Program-made: the position numbers and the translations under genes
In this document: in pieces, positions 25,350 to 33,288 of the stretch
How the letters are laid out: each line of letters starts with the position of its first letter
How positions within the stretch are numbered: the first letter of the stretch is position 1
Notes under the pieces: generated by a model
What the model was told of the DNA's origin: nothing
Seen by the model: only the letters and a program-made list of their open reading frames with translations
The model's database searches: none
Assembly: GCF_001620365.2 (NCBI RefSeq)
Contig: NZ_LQMT02000013.1
Coordinates: 37,917-101,916, forward strand
Direction of reading: 5' to 3'
Length of the DNA stretch: 64,000 bases
Origin: Amycolatopsis keratiniphila subsp. keratiniphila
GTDB taxonomy: Bacteria; Actinomycetota; Actinomycetes; Mycobacteriales; Pseudonocardiaceae

Positions 25350-26159
25350 TCACCGCGCGGGGAAGTCCTTGCGCTTGATCTTGGCCCGGCGTCCGTCTGG
25401 ATGGTGGAAGACGACGCCCTCCGCCACGTGCCCGGGCGAGAACCGGCTGTCCAGCGTTTCGAGGAAGTCCCGCAGTTCGTGGTAGCTGCGCGGTACCTCG
25501 GGCAACGACGGCGCCTGGAGATCGAACGGGACGCACCGGTGCTCTTCCAGACCGAGGGGATTGCCTTGGATACGAGGGCCGAGCGCCTCGCTCGGATGCT
25601 CCCCATCGGGCCACCCGGACACATCGGTGTTCCCCGCCGCCGCGAGGATCCACTTGTCGTCGGCGGATTCGCTGTCGGTGTCCACGTACCAGCCGTCCAC
25701 GATGCCCTGCTGCTTCTGCGCCTTGCTCGGGTTGCGGCGCCGCTCGACCCGGACCAGCTGTCCCGAGCGCACGGTCAGCCGGACGTTGGTGCCGTCGAGT
25801 TTCTCGGTTCCCACCCCGGCGCCGTCGAATACCCAGGCGCACTCGGCACGTGGCCTGTCGACGACGTGGAAGCGCTCGTCTCGCTCGAAAAGCGTGGGGA
25901 TCTTCTCCATGACTGTCTTGCCTTTCACGACGTGCCCGATGAGTTCCTCTGCACTGACGACACCGGCGGTCAGCCCGCCGGCGAGCGCCCGTATCAGCTC
26001 CGCCACGGAAACGTCGGCTTCGACGGCCACGTGCTTCAGCGCCTTCTTTTCCTCAGGGGAGATCCACGCGACCAGCCGTGACCACCCTTCAGGAGGCGTC
26101 CATCGGGCCAGTGCCGCTGGGTCCTTGCGCGGCCTGCCCCGTCCTCGTGCCTGCTCCAC
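25350..26159 (-). CDS. RNA-ligase/nucleotidyltransferase-like protein with N-terminal DNA-binding-like region
   Basis: A 269-residue protein. Residues about 117-265 carry covalent nucleotidyltransferase motifs: motif I EKLDGTN with candidate nucleophile K120, motif IV VAEGVVF (about 245-251) and motif V AKIKRKDF (259-266), as in ATP-dependent RNA ligases. The N-terminus has 'RGRGRPRKDP' then 'LVAWISPEEKKALKHVAVEA', 'DVSVAELIRALAGGL', resembling an AT-hook-like basic patch plus ribbon-helix-helix segment. GTG 26159 sits exactly where a TTGACA-N18-TACGGT promoter would start transcription, so I favour a leaderless start; TTG 26195 overlaps the -35 box. Substrate unknown; no repair, toxin or CRISPR genes adjoin. 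Confidence 0.65.
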   Translation of the reverse strand: MEQARGRGRPRKDPAALARWTPPEGWSRLVAWISPEEKKALKHVAVEADVSVAELIRALAGGLTAGVVSAEELIGHVVKGKTVMEKIPTLFERDERFHVVDRPRAECAWVFDGAGVGTEKLDGTNVRLTVRSGQLVRVERRRNPSKAQKQQGIVDGWYVDTDSESADDKWILAAAGNTDVSGWPDGEHPSEALGPRIQGNPLGLEEHRCVPFDLQAPSLPEVPRSYHELRDFLETLDSRFSPGHVAEGVVFHHPDGRRAKIKRKDFPAR

Positions 26160-26165
26160 GGCCGA

Positions 26166-26201
26166 ACCGTAGCCAGCCCTGGGGCCTTGTGTCAATTGGC
26201 A
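26166..26201 (-). promoter_or_regulatory. Sigma70-like promoter with embedded dyad before the ligase-like gene
   Basis: Minus strand: -35 TTGACA (26195-26190), 18-nt spacer, -10 TACGGT (26171-26166), then 6 nt to the GTG start. An imperfect dyad TGTCAATTGGCA (26190-26201) covers the -35 box and may be the operator for the protein's own N-terminal domain. Motifs are seen; function is inferred. Confidence 0.5.
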
Positions 26202-26255
26202 TAACAGAAAATAATGACGAGGTCAGGGCCTTGTTCGCGGACTGTCCCTCCGGAG

Positions 26256-26981
26256 TCAGTGCGCCCCGGCTTCGCCGAGGATCCGGGCGACGGCCGTCTG
26301 TCCCTTGGCCCGGGCGTGGGCGAGGGGAGTGACGCCCTGCTTGTCGGCGAGGTTCACGTCGGCGCCCGCGGCGACGAGGGCGCGGACCACTTCCTGGTGA
26401 CGCGGCCCGCCGTCGCCGAGGACGACCGCCTCCAGCAGCGCGGTCCAGCCGAGGTCGTTCACGTGGTCGACGTCGATCCCACTGCCGGCCACCAGCCGCA
26501 CGTACTCGGCGTGCCCGCGTTCGGAGGCGGGGATCAGCGAGACGCCGCCGTACCGGTTGGTGATGGTCAGGTCCGGCTTGGCCTGGAGCAGCAGCTTCGC
26601 CATCGGGACACTGCCGGTGACCCCGGTGACCAGCCACGGTGTGTCGTGCCGCCCGTCGAGCGCGTTCGGGTCGGCGCCCGCCTTGACGAGGATCTCGGCC
26701 ACCTCGAGCCGGTCTTCGGTGACGGCGACGAGCAGCGGGGTCCGGCCGCGATCGTCACGGGTCTCCAGGTCGGCGCCGGCTTCGATGGCCTGCCGGACCC
26801 GGTTCGGGTCGGCTTCGAAGAGTTGGCTCACGGGGACTCCTTGTCGGGGCGGCTGGGACGAAGCGGGTGGCGTGGTAGGGGTGCCCTGTGCCGTCGGGGG
26901 TGGTGCGCTCGGTGCCTGCGGGGAGCAGGCACCGAGCACGAGGGCGGCGAGCAGAGCCACGATCGCCCGCTCACCGATCAT
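26256..26981 (-). CDS. Ankyrin-repeat lipoprotein
   Basis: A 241-residue exported protein with lipobox LGAC (lipidated Cys19), then a Pro/Thr-rich linker and about five ankyrin repeats: 'LFEADPNRVRQAIEAGADLE', 'GRTPLLVAVTEDRLEVAEIL', 'VSLIPASERGHAEYVRLVAG', 'GWTALLEAVVLGD' and 'GVTPLAHARAKGQTAVARIL'. Ankyrin repeats bind proteins. It follows the HbpS-like gene with a 1-base TGATG overlap, so the two are made together, and both are exported. A link to the divergent SenS/SenR-like system is inferred from position. Confidence 0.9.
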   Translation of the reverse strand: MIGERAIVALLAALVLGACSPQAPSAPPPTAQGTPTTPPASSQPPRQGVPVSQLFEADPNRVRQAIEAGADLETRDDRGRTPLLVAVTEDRLEVAEILVKAGADPNALDGRHDTPWLVTGVTGSVPMAKLLLQAKPDLTITNRYGGVSLIPASERGHAEYVRLVAGSGIDVDHVNDLGWTALLEAVVLGDGGPRHQEVVRALVAAGADVNLADKQGVTPLAHARAKGQTAVARILGEAGAH

Positions 26982-27532
26982 CAGCGAAGTTCCCCGATGG
27001 CGCGCAGGCCGGCGGTGGCGAACTTCTCGTCGAGGTCGCCGCTGGGCGCGCCGCCGACGCCGATCCCGGCGATCGGGCCGCCGTTCGCGGCGACCGGCAC
27101 ACCGCCGCCGAGGAAGAGCGTGCCCGGGATGTCGCGGATGGTCGGACCGTCGCTCTGGGCGTTCTTGGCCAGCGCGGAGGTCGGCTGCCCGAAGGAGACC
27201 GCGGTGAAGGCTTTCCGCTTGGCGGACTCTTCGGTCTGCGGCCCGGCGCCATCGCCCTTGAGCAGGACGCGGACGTCTCCCGACCGGTCGATCACGGCGA
27301 CGGTGATCCGCTGGCCCTCCTTCTCTGCGGCGTCCAGCGCGGCCTGCGCGGCACGGGTCGCGGCGTCGACGCCGAGCACGCTGGTCTGCACGACGGCCTG
27401 CGCTGCGGCGGGCTGCTGCGGTTTGCGGTCCTGCTGTGCCTGCGCCGCGCCCACGCCGGTGGCCAGCGCGACGGTCGCGAGGCCGGCCGTCATGCCCAGG
27501 ACGAGACGAGTGCGGGGAAGCTTGGCGTTCAT
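26981..27532 (-). CDS. Secreted HbpS-like (DUF336/GlcG) haem-binding protein
   Basis: A 183-residue protein with a signal peptide (about 1-32, ending AAQA) and a GlcG/DUF336 domain: 'AALDAAEKEGQRITVAVIDR', 'KRKAFTAVSFGQPT', 'GGGVPVAANGGPIAGIGVGG'. HbpS of Streptomyces reticuli is an extracellular protein of this family that binds haem and modulates the sensor kinase SenS. Here a sensor kinase/response regulator pair is divergently encoded 186 bp away, matching that system. Haem binding is not visible from sequence. Confidence 0.82.
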   Translation of the reverse strand: MNAKLPRTRLVLGMTAGLATVALATGVGAAQAQQDRKPQQPAAAQAVVQTSVLGVDAATRAAQAALDAAEKEGQRITVAVIDRSGDVRVLLKGDGAGPQTEESAKRKAFTAVSFGQPTSALAKNAQSDGPTIRDIPGTLFLGGGVPVAANGGPIAGIGVGGAPSGDLDEKFATAGLRAIGELR

Positions 27533-27718
27533 CGGATTTCCTTTGCGGTGAGGGGGTGTTTCGTTCTCCCTCGACTTTCCCGCCTGGCGGGCCGCGGCGA
27601 ATCGGGCGAGCGGATATCGATCGGGCGCCGAGCGGTCGGTGCGGGCATCAACCGAACGATTGATGCGGAGCACCCCGCCTCCCCGCATACGATCATCGGC
27701 GAGGAAGGGAGGGCCGGA

Positions 27719-28888
27719 ATGAAACCGCATCTGGGCGAGACCACCGGGCTGAACGCCGCGATGCACGCCGGGTTCTTCCTGCTGCTCGCCGCGTCCGTGG
27801 CCCGGTTCGTCGCGGGGCACGGATTGAGCGGTGCCACCCCGCTGATCCTCGTGCTCACCGGCGCGCTCGCGCTGGTCTACGTGGCGGGTGTGCTGAGCTG
27901 GGAGGCGCTCGACCGGTGGCGTCCGGTGTGGCTGACGGCGGTGATCGCGGTCTGGCTGGCGCTGGTGGTGGCCGCGCCGAGTTTCGCTTGGTGCGCCGTG
28001 CCCTTGTTCTTCGTCTGCCTGCAGATGCTGCGCCCGCGGATGATGATCGCGGTGGTCGTGCTCCTCACCGTCGCGACCATCCTCGCCCAGCTGAGGATCG
28101 CGGACGGATTCGATCCGAGCATCGTGCTCGCGCCCATCGCGGTCGCGCTGATGGCCACGATGACGTTCCTGCAACTCGACCGGGACCGGCTCGAACTGGG
28201 CCAGACCGTCGGGGAGCTCCTGCGCACCAGGATCGACCTCGCCGAGAGCCAGCGAGTGGCCGGAATGGTGGAGGAACGGGAGCGATTGGCACGAGAGATC
28301 CACGACGTCCTCGCGCAGGGGCTTTCCAGTCTGCGGATACTGCTGCAAGCGGCGCAGCGGTCGTGGGAAACGGATCCGGAACTGGCCAAGGCCCACGTGT
28401 CCCGTGCCGTCGAAGCGGCGGGGGACAACCTCGACGAAGCGCGCCGGTTCGTCAAAGGCCTCGGATCGCCGCGGCTGGAGAGCACCGACCTCGACGAGAC
28501 CCTGCGGGCGCTCGCCGAGCAGGTCGGGTTCGCCGTCACGCACCCGGTGCGCTTCGAGATCAGCGGGGATCCGCATCCCCTGGAGCCCGAGGTCGAGGCA
28601 TGTCTGCTCCGGGTCGCGCAGAGTGCGTTGGCGAATGTCAGCGAGCACGCCAGGGCGACGAAGGCCGCCGTCACGCTGACCTATCTGGCCGACAAGGTCG
28701 TCCTCGACATCCGGGACGACGGTGTCGGCTTCGCCCCGGATTCGACCCGTGCGAGCGGCTTGCGGGGGAACGGGTTGCGGATGATCGGTGAGCGGGTCGC
28801 CGAACTCGGTGGTGAGATGGTCGTCGAGAGCGCACCGGGAGAGGGCACCGCGCTCGCCGTCGCGGTGCCCATCAGGGAGGTTCGATGA
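27719..28888 (+). CDS. Sensor histidine kinase, NarL/SenS type
   Basis: A 389-residue kinase. Five or six membrane spans (about 15-150) with short loops precede a coiled linker. The HisKA_3 box '[20 protein letters not shown]' has phospho-acceptor H195. The ATPase domain shows '[11 protein letters not shown]' and '[14 protein letters not shown]'. AAGGGAGG lies before the ATG. It overlaps the response regulator by ATGA. Its divergent neighbours are the HbpS-like and ankyrin genes, suggesting it senses haem or redox stress through an extracytoplasmic partner. Confidence 0.9.
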   Translation: MKPHLGETTGLNAAMHAGFFLLLAASVARFVAGHGLSGATPLILVLTGALALVYVAGVLSWEALDRWRPVWLTAVIAVWLALVVAAPSFAWCAVPLFFVCLQMLRPRMMIAVVVLLTVATILAQLRIADGFDPSIVLAPIAVALMATMTFLQLDRDRLELGQTVGELLRTRIDLAESQRVAGMVEERERLAREIHDVLAQGLSSLRILLQAAQRSWETDPELAKAHVSRAVEAAGDNLDEARRFVKGLGSPRLESTDLDETLRALAEQVGFAVTHPVRFEISGDPHPLEPEVEACLLRVAQSALANVSEHARATKAAVTLTYLADKVVLDIRDDGVGFAPDSTRASGLRGNGLRMIGERVAELGGEMVVESAPGEGTALAVAVPIREVR

Positions 28889-29511
28889 CCGTCCAGGTGC
28901 TGATCGTCGACGACCATCCGGTGGTACGGGCGGGTATCGCCGCGTTGCTGGCCGGCGAGCCCGGCTTCGAGGTGATCGGCGAGTGCGCGAGCGCCGAGGA
29001 GGCCGTGCGGTTCGCGTCCGCCCGGAAGCCGGACGTCGTGCTGATGGACCTGCAGCTCGGCGATGGCCCGGACGGCGTGAGCGCCACCGAACGGCTGACC
29101 GCCCTGCCGGATCCGCCGAAGGTGCTGGTGCTCACCACCTACGACGCCGAACTGGACATCACCAGGGCGGTGGCCGCCGGGGCCACCGGCTACCTGCTCA
29201 AGGCGGGGCCGCCCGAGGATCTCTTCAAGGGCATTCACGCGGCCGCGCGTGGAGAGACCGCTCTGGCGCCGCAGGTCGCGGCCCGGCTCTTCGGGGCCAT
29301 GCGGGCCCCGGCACCCGCGCTGAGCCCTCGTGAGACCGAGATCGTGCAATTGGTGGCGGAAGGGTTGATCAACCGGCAGATCGCCGCGCGCCTGTTCATC
29401 TCCGAAGCCACGGTGAAGACACACCTCGTCCACATCTACGACAAACTCGGCGTCGACAGCCGTGCCGGTGCGGTGGCCGTCGCCACGGAACGGAGGATCA
29501 TCCGCAACTGA
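28885..29511 (+). CDS. NarL/FixJ response regulator, SenR-like
   Basis: A 208-residue regulator. The receiver domain has acidic pair D9-D10, phospho-acceptor D55 ('VVLMDLQLG') and switch Thr/Lys in 'VLVLTTYD' and 'YLLKAGPP'. The C-terminal LuxR HTH reads '[20 protein letters not shown]' with '[20 protein letters not shown]'. Translationally coupled to the kinase. Probable targets are the divergent hbpS-like/ankyrin operon and antioxidant genes, by analogy with SenS/SenR. Confidence 0.92.
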   Translation: MTVQVLIVDDHPVVRAGIAALLAGEPGFEVIGECASAEEAVRFASARKPDVVLMDLQLGDGPDGVSATERLTALPDPPKVLVLTTYDAELDITRAVAAGATGYLLKAGPPEDLFKGIHAAARGETALAPQVAARLFGAMRAPAPALSPRETEIVQLVAEGLINRQIAARLFISEATVKTHLVHIYDKLGVDSRAGAVAVATERRIIRN

Positions 29512-29523
29512 CCGTGACGAGGA

Positions 29524-30582
29524 TCAGCGGCGTGGTTCGATCGTCATGTCGCCCCGGGTCAGCGCGAGGATCGATTCCCTGGCGAGAAGCTCGTGCGGGT
29601 AGCCGAGTTCGATCGCGGAGGCCTCATCGAGGCGAGCCAACTGCGAGGCGGTGAACTCGACATCCAGCGCGCCGAGGTTGTCCTCCAGCTGCCCGGTGGT
29701 GCGGGCGCCGATGATCGGAGCCGTCACACCCGGGTTCCGCAGGGTCCATGCCAGCCCGATCTGGGCGGGGGTGCGGCCGAGTTCGGCGGCGACCTCCTTC
29801 ACGACGTCCACGATGGCGAAGTTGCGCTCGGTGAGTGTGCCCAAGGCGAGGTTGAAGTCCTTGCGGGTGCCGTCTTCGGACGGCGTCGCGGACATGTCGG
29901 CTCGGCTGTACTTCCCGGTGAGCACCCCGCCGGCCAGCGGCGACCACGGGACCACGCCCAGGCCCATCTCGCGGGCCATGGGGATCAGGTCACGTTCCCC
30001 GGTGCGCTCGATCAGGTTGTACTCGATCTGCAGCGCGATCAGTGGCGACCAGCCGCGCAGGTCGGCGATCGCCTGCATCCGCGACACCTCCCAGGCCGGG
30101 GTGTTGGAGATCCCGACGTACAGGACCTTGCCCTGCCGGACCAGATCGTCCATCCCGCGGAGGATCTCCTCGACCGGCGTCGTGAAATCCCATACGTGCA
30201 GGTAAAGCAGATCGATGTAGTCCGTGCCCAGTCGCCGCAGACTGGCTTCCACCGACGCGAACAGGCTCTTGCGCTGGCCGCCGCCGGAATTCGGATCGCC
30301 GGGGCGGCGCAGGGTCGTGTACTTCGTCGCCAATACGAGGCTTTCGCGACGGTCGCGGGCGAATTCGCCGAGCAGCCGCTCGGAGCTGCCGTTCGTGTAG
30401 GTGTTGGCGGTGTCGATGAAGTTGCCGCCGCGTTCGATGTAGCGGTCGAACAGCTTGCGTGCCTCGTCCTGCTCGGCTCCCCAGCCCCAGTCCGTGCCGA
30501 AGGTCGCCGCGCCCAGTGCCAGCGGGGAAACCCGCAGCCCGGACCGGCCCAACAGCCGATAGGTGTCGAGGGTGAGCGACAT
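29524..30582 (-). CDS. Aldo-keto reductase
   Basis: A 352-residue TIM-barrel NADPH oxidoreductase. Family motifs are 'GNFIDTANTYTNGSSERLLG' (Asp and catalytic Tyr), 'LVLATKYT' (Lys), 'YIDLLYLHVWD' (His) and 'GVTAPIIGARTTGQLEDNL' for NADP binding. AGGAGG precedes the ATG. It is divergent from an XRE regulator (117 bp between), which may control it. Substrate unknown. Confidence 0.9.
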   Translation of the reverse strand: MSLTLDTYRLLGRSGLRVSPLALGAATFGTDWGWGAEQDEARKLFDRYIERGGNFIDTANTYTNGSSERLLGEFARDRRESLVLATKYTTLRRPGDPNSGGGQRKSLFASVEASLRRLGTDYIDLLYLHVWDFTTPVEEILRGMDDLVRQGKVLYVGISNTPAWEVSRMQAIADLRGWSPLIALQIEYNLIERTGERDLIPMAREMGLGVVPWSPLAGGVLTGKYSRADMSATPSEDGTRKDFNLALGTLTERNFAIVDVVKEVAAELGRTPAQIGLAWTLRNPGVTAPIIGARTTGQLEDNLGALDVEFTASQLARLDEASAIELGYPHELLARESILALTRGDMTIEPRR

Positions 30583-30699
30583 CGGGTCCTCCTGTGCTCG
30601 TGTTCCGTTGTCGAAGCCGAGTCTGCGATCGCCGCGAGGTGGGGATAAGGGAGGACTCTTCCTGGGAACACGGGTCCCACCCTGGCTGTTGGACGGGGC

Positions 30700-31539
30700 A
30701 TGACGACCTCGACCGTGGACACGACACAGGAGCTGGCCGCATTCCTGAGGACCCGGCGTGAACGCCTGGACCCGGAGGAATTCGGCCTGCCGTCACGCCG
30801 CCGGTCCCGGCGGACCCCGGGGCTGCGCCGCGAAGAGCTCGCCGAGCTGGCGGCGGTCAGCGTCGACTACATCGTGCGGCTGGAGCAGGCGCGTGGGCTT
30901 CGGCCCTCGGCCGATGTCGTGGAGGCGCTCGCCAAGGCGTTGCGCTTGGCTCCCGACGAACGCGCCTACCTCTTCGATCTGGCCAGGCAGCGTCCCCGCA
31001 ACGCCGACAAGCTCGCCACCACCGCGGCTCCGCCGCTGGCCCGGCTGGTCGCGGATCTGTCGCCGCTGCCCGTCATGGTGTTGAACCACCGCTACGACAT
31101 CCTGGCCTGGAACGACGAAATGGCGAGACTGCTGGTGGATTTCGGCGCCTTGCCGCCTGCCCAGCGAAACGCGATGTGGTTGTGCCTCAAGCATCCCGAG
31201 ATCCGCGAGTTCTACGCGGATCGTGAACGTGTCGTGCGGGAAGGCATCGCCCATCTGCGCGCCGCCTGGGCCGCGCATCCGGACGATCAGGCCCTGACCG
31301 AGCTGATCACCGAATTCACCGCCGACGAGGAATTCGCGCGGCTGTGGGCGAAACGTGACGTCAAGGTCAACGGCCGCGGGCGCAAGGTGATGCGGCATCC
31401 CGAGGCGGGTGTGGTCGAACTGGACTACGAGGTGCTCACGCCGCTCGAGGATCAGGACCAGAGACTGGTGATCTACCGCGCCATGACCGAGGAAAGCCGC
31501 TCCGCGCTGGACCGGTTGTTCGCCCTCCCACGGCGGTAG
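30700..31539 (+). CDS. XRE-family regulator with MmyB-like ligand domain
   Basis: A 279-residue protein. The N-terminal HTH is 'RRTPGLRREELAELAAVSVD' and 'YIVRLEQARGLRPSADVVEA'. The C-terminal MmyB-like domain (about 105-275) contains 'ILAWNDEMARLL' and a late 'LTPLEDQDQRLVIYRAM'. Such proteins in actinomycetes usually regulate a divergent oxidoreductase, here the aldo-keto reductase. Confidence 0.9.
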   Translation: MTTSTVDTTQELAAFLRTRRERLDPEEFGLPSRRRSRRTPGLRREELAELAAVSVDYIVRLEQARGLRPSADVVEALAKALRLAPDERAYLFDLARQRPRNADKLATTAAPPLARLVADLSPLPVMVLNHRYDILAWNDEMARLLVDFGALPPAQRNAMWLCLKHPEIREFYADRERVVREGIAHLRAAWAAHPDDQALTELITEFTADEEFARLWAKRDVKVNGRGRKVMRHPEAGVVELDYEVLTPLEDQDQRLVIYRAMTEESRSALDRLFALPRR

Positions 31540-31728
31540 GCGATTCGCGTACCGCGCCGATTTCAGGTGTCGACGGTACGAAGAAACCCATGACCTGGTG
31601 TGTACACGGAAGGTGTTTGAGCCGATCGCGTGATGCCTGTAAAAGGGCTGTCCGACGCATAGGTGACCGCTGATTTCGGTGGTACGGTCCATCGCGGTCG
31701 AAAAACCTTTCAAAAGAGAGTACGGGTA

Positions 31729-32097
31729 GTGGATTTCGACGCACTGATCGCCGAATTGCGGACCCTGCGGGAAAATGTCGCCGGAGTGACCGACACGGTG
31801 ATAGCCGCTGTCGACGGAATACCGATCGTCGCCGACGCGGCGAAGGACATCGACCCCGCGGAGGTTTCCGCGCTCGCCGCCGCGAATCTCGGGATCGCGC
31901 GCCAGGCGGCCGAAGTGACGGGCAAGGGCACCCTCCGGCAGACCGTCGTGTTCAGCAGTGACGGCTACATGGCCGTTTACGCCATCGACCGGATGGCACT
32001 CATGGTCATCATGGGGGACAAGCGGTTGAATGTCGGCCGCCTTCTTTTCGAATGCCGTCCCGTCATCGACAGGATCAGCTCGATACTGGCCGCTTAG
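31729..32097 (+). CDS. Roadblock/LC7-domain protein
   Basis: A 122-residue Roadblock/LC7 protein: 'LIAELRTLRENVAGVTDTVI' then 'AAVDGIPIVADAAKDIDPAEV', with 'VFSSDGYMAVYAIDRMALMVIMG'. Bacterial members (MglB-like) regulate small GTPases or act as scaffolds. The GTG start has AGAGAG nearby. It is first of three co-directional genes; the next protein looks like a diverged relative, suggesting a heteromeric complex. No Ras-like GTPase gene is nearby. The 189 bp upstream hold no gene. Confidence 0.82.
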   Translation: MDFDALIAELRTLRENVAGVTDTVIAAVDGIPIVADAAKDIDPAEVSALAAANLGIARQAAEVTGKGTLRQTVVFSSDGYMAVYAIDRMALMVIMGDKRLNVGRLLFECRPVIDRISSILAA

Positions 32098-32122
32098 CCG
32101 GCAAACCAGGAAAGTGAGTTGG

Positions 32123-32494
32123 ATGAACATCGAAAACGCGCTCAAGGAATGCATGTCGATCGCCGGAGCGGTCGGTGTCGCGCTGGTCGATTACGACAGC
32201 GGGATGTCGCTCGGCACCAGTGGGGGAGGTGATTGGCTCAATCTCGAGGTCGCGGCGGCGGGTAACACCGATGTCGTCAGATCGAAGATGCGGGTCATGT
32301 CCGCGCTGTCGCTCAACGACAGTATCGAGGACATCCTCATCACGTTGCACCGCCAATACCATCTGATCCGGCTGCTGGATTCCGTGAACGCCAGGAGTTC
32401 CCTCTTCCTGTACCTGGTGCTGGACCGGGACCAGGCGAATCTCGCGCTGGCCCGGCACTATCTCAAGCGCGTCGAGACGGAGTTGCAGGTCTGA
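32123..32494 (+). CDS. Second Roadblock-like protein
   Basis: A 123-residue protein: 'MNIENALKECMSIAGAVGVA', 'LVDYDSGMSLGTSG', later 'QYHLIRLLDSVNARSSLFLY' and 'LVLDRDQANLALARHYLKRV'. The beta-helix pattern and length match Roadblock proteins of the 'function unknown' actinobacterial group. It begins 25 bp after the first Roadblock gene and is probably its binding partner. The assignment rests on pattern and context. Confidence 0.65.
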   Translation: MNIENALKECMSIAGAVGVALVDYDSGMSLGTSGGGDWLNLEVAAAGNTDVVRSKMRVMSALSLNDSIEDILITLHRQYHLIRLLDSVNARSSLFLYLVLDRDQANLALARHYLKRVETELQV

Positions 32495-32516
32495 AGACGA
32501 ACGGGGGAAGCCGGCG

Positions 32517-33218
32517 ATGACCGGAGTCGCGTCCAGTCACCACGCACTCGTCGCCGGCTCGGCGCTCATCGGCGGTCTCGGCTCGTTGTTCCCGGCGGGG
32601 TTGAAGCTCATCGGCCATCGGCTCGAATTCGTGTTCGTGCTGCCGGACGGCCGCCGCGCCGTCGACACCGAACCGTTCGTCGCGGTGAAAGAGCGGATCC
32701 GGCAGGTCGATGCCGGGATGCCGCCACCGCGGTTCTTCCTCGACACCGACGGCAGGTGGACGCGGCTGCACATGGAGTTCGCCGGAACCGCGGTCCGGGC
32801 GGTGATCGTGCTGCCGGACGAGCTGACGGCGGGGGCGATCAACGCGCCGTTCCTCGGCCGCTGGCAGAACCAGGTGCCCGGTGCCGTGCGGCTCGCGGTG
32901 GACGAGTTCGCGCGGATCCTCGCGCGATGCCGTCATCGGGCCGGGGGACCGGAGCCACTGATCGACCTGGAACTGGGGTACGTGCCCGTCCGGGACTTCG
33001 AGGCCGCGTTCGCTCGCGCCCACGAGCCGGTCCGGCCGTTCATCGCACCGGTCCGGCCGGTGTTCAAGATGCGCTGGCACGCGGTGACACTTGCGCAGCG
33101 CGAGGCCTTCACCGGTGACTTGATCGGCGTCAGGCCCCGGGGTCGGTGGCTTCGCCGCAGGTCGGCCGCGACGATCATGGGAGTCGAGGTGCAACTCCCG
33201 CCGAGGCACTGGCGGTAG
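32517..33218 (+). CDS. Hypothetical protein, third gene of the Roadblock operon
   Basis: I do not recognise this 233-residue protein. It has a hydrophobic N-terminal segment ('ALVAGSALIGGLGSLFPAGL') too weak to be a clear signal peptide. A mixed alpha/beta body follows with 'HRLEFVFVLPDGRRAVDTEP' and 'LIDLELGYVPVRDFEAAFAR', ending in a basic tail. It starts 22 bp after the Roadblock-like gene, so it is likely co-expressed and may interact with those proteins. Confidence 0.6.
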   Translation: MTGVASSHHALVAGSALIGGLGSLFPAGLKLIGHRLEFVFVLPDGRRAVDTEPFVAVKERIRQVDAGMPPPRFFLDTDGRWTRLHMEFAGTAVRAVIVLPDELTAGAINAPFLGRWQNQVPGAVRLAVDEFARILARCRHRAGGPEPLIDLELGYVPVRDFEAAFARAHEPVRPFIAPVRPVFKMRWHAVTLAQREAFTGDLIGVRPRGRWLRRRSAATIMGVEVQLPPRHWR

Positions 33219-33233
33219 GCCGATCGCGTGTCC

Positions 33234-33280
33234 GTGAAGGCCTCCCTACCTACCCTGAAGGTAGTGAAGGAGGCCTTCAC
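33234..33280. terminator. Hairpin between convergent genes
   Basis: Arms GTGAAGGCCTCC (33234-33245) and GGAGGCCTTCAC (33269-33280), with further internal CTACCT/AGGTAG pairing. It sits between the convergent ends of the Roadblock operon and the protease gene, so it can serve both as a bidirectional terminator. Same family as the hairpins at 1, 128 and 14296. Confidence 0.7.
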
Positions 33281-33288
33281 GTCCTACG

